In this document: one piece after another, positions 59,357-64,000 of the stretch
Position numbering within the stretch: position 1 is the first letter of the stretch
How the letters are laid out: each line of letters starts with the position of its first letter
Assembly: GCA_021209875.1 (NCBI GenBank)
Contig: JAGYVD010000001.1
Location: 5,084,001 to 5,148,000, forward strand
DNA: 64,000 bases
Direction of reading: 5' to 3'
Source: Rosellinia necatrix
Lineage: Eukaryota; Ascomycota; Sordariomycetes; Xylariales; Xylariaceae
Made by a program: the position numbers and the translations under genes
The notes under the pieces: model-generated
What the model was told of the DNA's origin: nothing
The model's input: the letters and a program-made list of their open reading frames with translations, nothing else
Databases searched by the model: none

Positions 59357-61803
59357 TCACGATTTCTTCATGCCCAGGAAATTTCGTTTCTTCTTCTCCT
59401 TTTCTACCTTTTGCGGCTTATCGCTACTAAAAGAAGGCCGCTGGCTGGTATCACCATTTGGTGGCCGCGAGTTCACACTCATGTTGGCTAGCTGTTGTGT
59501 CGGGGGAGCCGGTGCACCGCCTACCCTGGGACCCGTTGGTAGCCCTCCCTGTGGTGGCGGGGGCCGTCCCGGCACCCGCTGCCCTCCTGGGGGTGGTCGC
59601 GGCGCACCTCCTTGTGATGGTGCTGGTGCGGCGCCTGGAGGTGGGCCAGGGCGCTCGAACAGGTGGGCTGGAGCTTTCTGCGTGGGGCGTTCCATCGGGA
59701 TATCCAGCTTTCTCTTGTCGACGCTCAAGTCACCTACTTGTCGGATGAAAAGCTGTGGTGTGAGCATGTGACTTGTTACCATAAAGACGTCGCGGTTCAT
59801 GGCCGAGCTAACCTCGTAGCAAGCGCGCGACTCCGAGAATGTGGCGCCCCCAGCCATGAATACGATGATGCGTTGCCTATTATCGGCAACCCTCCTACCA
59901 GCACCAGCCCAGCTTGGCTTGGTTGCACGTAATGAGCCTTGTCCGATCATCGCATCCTCGTTCGGATCAAGCGGAGGTTTCACATAGGGGAACGAAGTCT
60001 GGTCTAAAGCACCGCGGCACAAATTATCCAGCATGTGCTTCACGGCAGGGTTAAACCTCGACATGTAACTATCTTCGGATATAGGAGCCTTGGTATCTAT
60101 CGGGAAGAGCGGCGGATCTTCCCTCTTCGACTCTTTGAGCCCGCCACGAGTCGTTCGGCCACCAAGATGCTCCATGTTCGCGATAATCTCGCCGTTCTGT
60201 GGAGGCAACGATGCATGCGCTAAGAGCCTCTTTATGTCCTCGAGGACAACTCCATCTCGGTAGAGAAGAAACATGATGATGAGGCGTAGTCGATCGGATT
60301 GTGATATGGTATCATCATCCAGTAGCCGGACAACGGAGTCTAAAACGTTCTTGGCTTTGCGGTTATCCTCGTCTAGGCCTGTCGCCATCATTTGCTCGAT
60401 CAGTGACATGTCTGCTAGTTTCTGCTGTTGAAAGATATTCATGCATTCCTGAGCCATGGTGATGTGGAGAGAATACGCTTCCTTCATTTCTGTAAACTGC
60501 GGTAACCCCGCCATCATATCCTTAATCGCATTAATGCTCGTAGTGTCGCCGTTTGCGTTTGTGAAATGAGGATTCTGGTCGAGAAACTTTTGGAAATCAC
60601 CCATCAACTTGTCAATGGTGTCTTTCATATGCTTGTGCCGGTTTTCTACCCAAACCTTATCTCTGTCTGTGAGCTCAATGTCCTTTTCTTCCATTTCCGG
60701 GGTTCCCTCGTTGAATGTCATATGAAAAGTGGTTTTATCCCCGTCCTTGATCGGCAGTAGGTCATGGGCCATGGCTTGGTACGTAAACTCGTGGACTAAA
60801 GGCGCCATTAGATCCATGGATCGATCCGTTACTATCAAGACGCCCTGGGGCCGTGAGCTCGGGGGTGGGAAGTTTGGGTTCCATTGGGCGTATTCATCCA
60901 ACTCGTCGGAAATGAAGCGTGCAAGATGAGAGCATAGAACACTGGCTTCATGTATCGGATTCTTTGGGCGGTAGTATCGCACTTTGGGATATTCACCCAA
61001 TGACACACATAACCCCGTAATCTAGCATTCGGGCTTCATGTTAGTGCAGTTCCGCACGGCCTCGGGCTCGCCTGCCATACCTTCTGGGCCAGGTCTTGCA
61101 TGTGCTGTCTCACGAGCCCGTTGCAAGAAGGGTGGTATAATATAGGGAAACTCCAAGGATCGCGGAACGTCACGAGATGGGATTCACGGGGGAAGTAGTC
61201 GATCGACAGCGTTTCGAAGCCAGCAATCTGTTGCTGCGCCACGGGGGAGCCGTCTATCCGCCTTCGAAGCTGAGGATCAAGGACAGAGGTCCACACCAGA
61301 AAGCATCGCTTGTACCTTCGCCGCTCGATGTCGGCCACGAGACAGTCGACTATATGTGGCTGAGGTGACAGCAAGTAGATGGCATCCATGGTCGGGTTCA
61401 TCTCCCTCCGCTCCTCAATTCGCTCGATATCTACAGTAGATTCATCAGCCAAACCGGCTCAGGGTGTGTCCTCGACGATCGACTAACTGGCGATATTGTG
61501 GTTAAGGATGTCATCTTCCTTGACTGCGCTATCGATGATCTTCTTGGACGTCGCATCAATGACTAGAATTTTCCACTACATCATGGCCGAGTTAGACGGG
61601 GCGGGATGGCAAGGTTGAGTCTGGCACTATCGGCACGTACATCGCCAGCTGTTATATTCTTGATCGTCTGTATGATGACTATTCGGGAGTGGAATTCCCG
61701 TGTCAGCGATACGAGAGCACTCGAGGGCGAAGGAAAGAAAGAGCGGGGCGTAGAACGGAGGCTCCTCACTGTCATGCTGTTCTTGAATGATAGAAGCACC
61801 CAT
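59357..61803 (-). CDS. sec1: Sec1, SM-family protein of exocytosis
   Basis: Sec1/Munc18 protein that binds the plasma-membrane SNARE complex and drives exocytic vesicle fusion. Five exons on the minus strand (61803-61770, 61678-61641, 61575-61488, 61430-61081, 61021-59357) give 724 aa. The joins restore family sequence: MGASIIQEQHD, then IKNITAGD-WKILVID, KEDDILNHNIA-NIERIEERR, and DLAQK-ITGLCVSLGEYP. Domain 1 holds MDAIYLLSPQPHIVDCLVADIERRRY. Domain 2/3 includes GVLIVTDRSMDLMAPLVHEFTYQAM, a signature of SM proteins. About 110 C-terminal residues form a Pro/Gly-rich extension ending in a Lys-rich KRNFLGMKKS, as in filamentous-fungal Sec1. Exons 1 and 2 are only 34 and 38 nt. The exon 2 acceptor was set at 61679 (GAATAG) because the closer CAG at the next site breaks the frame. 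Confidence 0.92.
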
Positions 61804-63059
61804 CTTGACTTCAACTCCCAGTATGAAGCAGCAATCACGCCCTGCACACGCGATGGCCGCCGCGACAAGCTCCCAAAAATGCAGTGGTGGGCGAATTGGG
61901 GAAGTAGCGTCTCGGGACGTTTCGTAGCAGATATCTGGTTATGATCTCGATCGATGCAGAGGGCTATAGAGGGCTATGGAGGGCTATGGAGGGGTATATA
62001 GGGCGGTAGGTATGCTATACGTGTTCAACGTGTTCAACGACGAGGTCGTGCGCTCGCAGGGCATCAGCGGAATAGACGTCGGAGTCGGAGTCGGATGAGC
62101 GAATGTGTAGGATGTGCAAGCGGCGTCAATGACAGTAGATATCATGAGAAATAACACACTGGCAACGCTGGCAGAAAAGGTCCGAGTCGGGGTGATAGGA
62201 TCAAGGTTGGACAAGGCCGAAGGGAGACAGGGCAGTTTAGTAGGGACGTCGTATCAGTTATCAGTAAGAGAGCCCTGGAGCCTCGGGGAATGGAATGCAC
62301 TACCTATGCACTATGCCGTGTACCTGTGTACTTGCACAGAACGAACCACCTGCCCGTTGGTCGACCCTTGGCGGGGTTTCAGACATTGCCTCATGCTCAA
62401 TGCCACGACGAGAGGCTGCCCAGCTGAGCCGCCCCACCACAATTCTACTAAGTACATACCTACCTACCTACCTACCAAGTAGGTAGCACATAAAGCTAAG
62501 ATACCCAGTACTTAAGTAGGTAGGTAGTGTACCTACATACACTACATAGGTACCAATGGCCTGCTACTGCTATCTGCACCATCATGCGGCTACACGACAT
62601 CCGCCGAACAACCACACCCACCACCTTAGGATGAGACGTAACACGCTTCCGAGAGCTCCAAATCTGCCCATGCCTACTTATACATCCGGGAATACTTTTT
62701 AGAGGGAGCGTCGTGGAATCATGAGTATCTTACCTACCGCACCAGATAGATACCTAGGTAGTCAATGCCATCTTGATAAAGAATATTCGACGGCTATTAC
62801 GAAGCGAACGGGGTAGGCTCCCGGTATTGTTTCCATCATCTTGGTCAGTTTTAACATCCAATGCCGTACACACTCACGTGCGTCAATTCCAGTCTAGAAA
62901 CGAAAGCCATGTAACCGCGACATTGGCAAGGGTATCTCTGCAGCAGATCGGCCAAGTCGACCGATCTGTCTATCCTATTATCTCCGGGATACAATGAACG
63001 CCCCCGGTCAAGTAGCTCATCAACTTGTCTTACAACGGACAGCGGGACGTCACCTCTCT
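61804..63059. other. Intergenic: sec1 promoter and G-patch gene 3' side
   Basis: No gene recognised. A short tandem GGGCTATGGAGG-type repeat lies at about 61969-61995. CTACCTACC and TAGGTAGG repeats cluster at about 62452-62555, and ACCTAGGTAG lies at 62752-62761. Confidence 0.5.
62452..62555. repeat. CCTA/TAGG palindromic repeat cluster
   Basis: Tandem TACC units facing TAGGTAGG units, making an imperfect inverted repeat of the same family as at 54,190-54,755. Confidence 0.6.
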
Positions 63060-63749
63060 CTAGCTGAGCCCCAGATACCTTTCCACGTCATCATTTCCGT
63101 AGAACTGGTGCCTGAGCTTTTCGTGGCGCCTTCTGTCTTCCGCCACCATCTTGCGCACCTTCTTAGCGTTCAGCATCTGGGGCTTCTCCTTCTTCCACGT
63201 AGCCATGTCTTTCGGCACCTCGACTCCCAAGCCGAGCGTGTCATGCTTGGCCTTCGCCTTGAGGGGGAACGAGATACCCTGGTTAGAGGCTCCCAAACCC
63301 GTCCGCGCATCCGGGTCCCAGCCCTGAGACTGTAATACGCCCAGCCCCATGCGCGATCGGTCCAGCGCCGACGGCGGGTGGGAATGGGCTATGCAAACCT
63401 GATGAGCTATCGATGCCTCGTGCGGCCGACTCGGTGGTCTCTCTGGGCCGACGTCCCCCGAGTCCTTATTCACCGGGAGCTTGCAGATGACGCATACGTC
63501 CGTTTTAGTAGCGTCCGTCTCACCCACGGAATCGGCTTTTTCCGTCTCGTTTGGTAAGACTATGCTGAGGTAGATATCCGAGACAGACTTCGAAGACTCC
63601 GATGGTTTACTTTCGCTGGTGGAGTCGAGATTACCTGAGGAAGCAGGGACAAAGACGACTCGCTTTCGCTTGATTCCCGAACCGAAGGGACGTCTGTGCT
63701 GGAGAGGAACTGCTTCGGGGTCATCGTCAGACCACTCTTCAGGTGCCAT
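63060..63749 (-). CDS. G-patch domain protein
   Basis: Single-exon protein of 229 aa. The G-patch domain lies at about residues 130-180 (SRMGLGVLQSQGWDPDART, then GLG and a second Gly-rich turn). G-patch proteins usually bind RNA and activate DEAH-box helicases; the partner here is unknown. The N-terminus is acidic (EEWSDDDPE) and holds a basic KRKR segment near residue 35, plausible for nuclear import. A CVICKLPV segment at about 96 has two Cys but no full zinc-finger pattern. The C-terminus is a charged helix (KKVRKMVAEDRRRHEKLRHQ) ending RYLGLS. MAPEEWSDDD at 63749 was taken as start; the frame stays open upstream to 63935, but that part is Cys/Ser-rich and unlike a conserved N-terminus. 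Confidence 0.82.
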   Translation of the reverse strand: MAPEEWSDDDPEAVPLQHRRPFGSGIKRKRVVFVPASSGNLDSTSESKPSESSKSVSDIYLSIVLPNETEKADSVGETDATKTDVCVICKLPVNKDSGDVGPERPPSRPHEASIAHQVCIAHSHPPSALDRSRMGLGVLQSQGWDPDARTGLGASNQGISFPLKAKAKHDTLGLGVEVPKDMATWKKEKPQMLNAKKVRKMVAEDRRRHEKLRHQFYGNDDVERYLGLS

Positions 63750-64000
63750 TGGAAGGGCGTGTCGAGCGGCAGAAACGGTGAGAAGTATGTCCCATAGGTG
63801 TACCGAACACCCAATACAACAACAGCATGTGGAGTTGTAGCCGCTGCGAGCCCTTGAGGCCGAACAAGGACGGACGAGAATGTATTGAAGTTTGACACCA
63901 GAGTGTTGCCTGCAGGAAGAACCTTGGAAGTCCACCTAATTATAGGGATGTATGTAAGTTGCTTATGTATAGACAGAGGCAAGCAGGTACATATGCATGT
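63750..64000. promoter_or_regulatory. Upstream region of the G-patch gene
   Basis: Holds the G-patch gene leader and part of its promoter; cut off by the window edge. No specific element recognised. Confidence 0.35.

Overview
The window is nuclear DNA of a filamentous ascomycete. The genes are intron-rich, with short spliceosomal introns (about 47-165 nt) that have GTRWGY donors, CTAAC/CTAAT branch points and YAG acceptors. The encoded proteins read like Sordariomycete housekeeping proteins. Intergenic DNA is full of the dispersed palindromic motif ACCTAGGT and CCTA/TAGG runs. The class-level call is inference from protein style; a Xylariales-type origin is possible but not shown. No tRNA, rRNA, CRISPR or intact transposon was seen.

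Layout, left to right. 1-2.4 kb: no recognisable gene. idi1 (isopentenyl-PP isomerase, -) at 2443-3325. A MATE transporter (-) at 4262-6493, divergent from a small DUF202 membrane protein (+) at 7451-8509. A glycosyltransferase-2-like membrane protein (-) at 8991-11291, interrupted by two single-base frameshifts. syo1 (ribosomal protein import adaptor, +) at 12214-14236 converges on a DnaJ protein (DNAJC8/Spf31 type, -) at 14753-15538. dbp10 (DEAD-box helicase of 60S assembly, +) at 16044-20117 converges on rpn1 (proteasome, -) at 20454-23365. rio2 (40S maturation kinase, +) at 24516-25951 converges on a two-RRM RNA-binding protein (-) at 26653-28728. After 4.3 kb without a gene come NADPH-cytochrome P450 reductase (-) at 33021-35216, a second 4.1 kb gap, and the giant TAO3/PAG1/Furry scaffold (+) at 39360-47637. 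Then dib1 (U5 snRNP, -) at 48570-49386, urb1 (60S assembly, +) at 50056-53537, a 4E-T/EAP1-like eIF4E-binding protein (+) at 55663-58087, sec1 (exocytosis, -) at 59357-61803 and a G-patch protein (-) at 63060-63749.

Functional themes. Four genes serve ribosome biogenesis (syo1, dbp10, rio2, urb1). Several serve splicing or RNA biology (dib1, the DnaJ protein, the G-patch protein, the RRM protein, 4E-T). The rest are core housekeeping (proteasome, exocytosis, polarity, isoprenoid and P450 electron supply). No secondary-metabolite cluster is present.

The most interesting structure is in dbp10. Two of its introns cannot be removed as single introns without shifting the frame. Both resolve exactly if each is a spliceosomal twin intron (stwintron) of the [D1,2] type, where an internal intron lies between the first G and the following T of the external donor. 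All 13 exons then sum to 2859 nt (953 codons), with conserved helicase motifs intact. Other unusual structures are a 4-nt coding first exon plus a minimal uORF in the TAO3 gene, micro-exons of 17-22 nt in dib1 and dbp10, a leader intron that appears to end exactly at the start codon of the RRM gene, and stop-free 54-nt introns in idi1 and the 4E-T gene.
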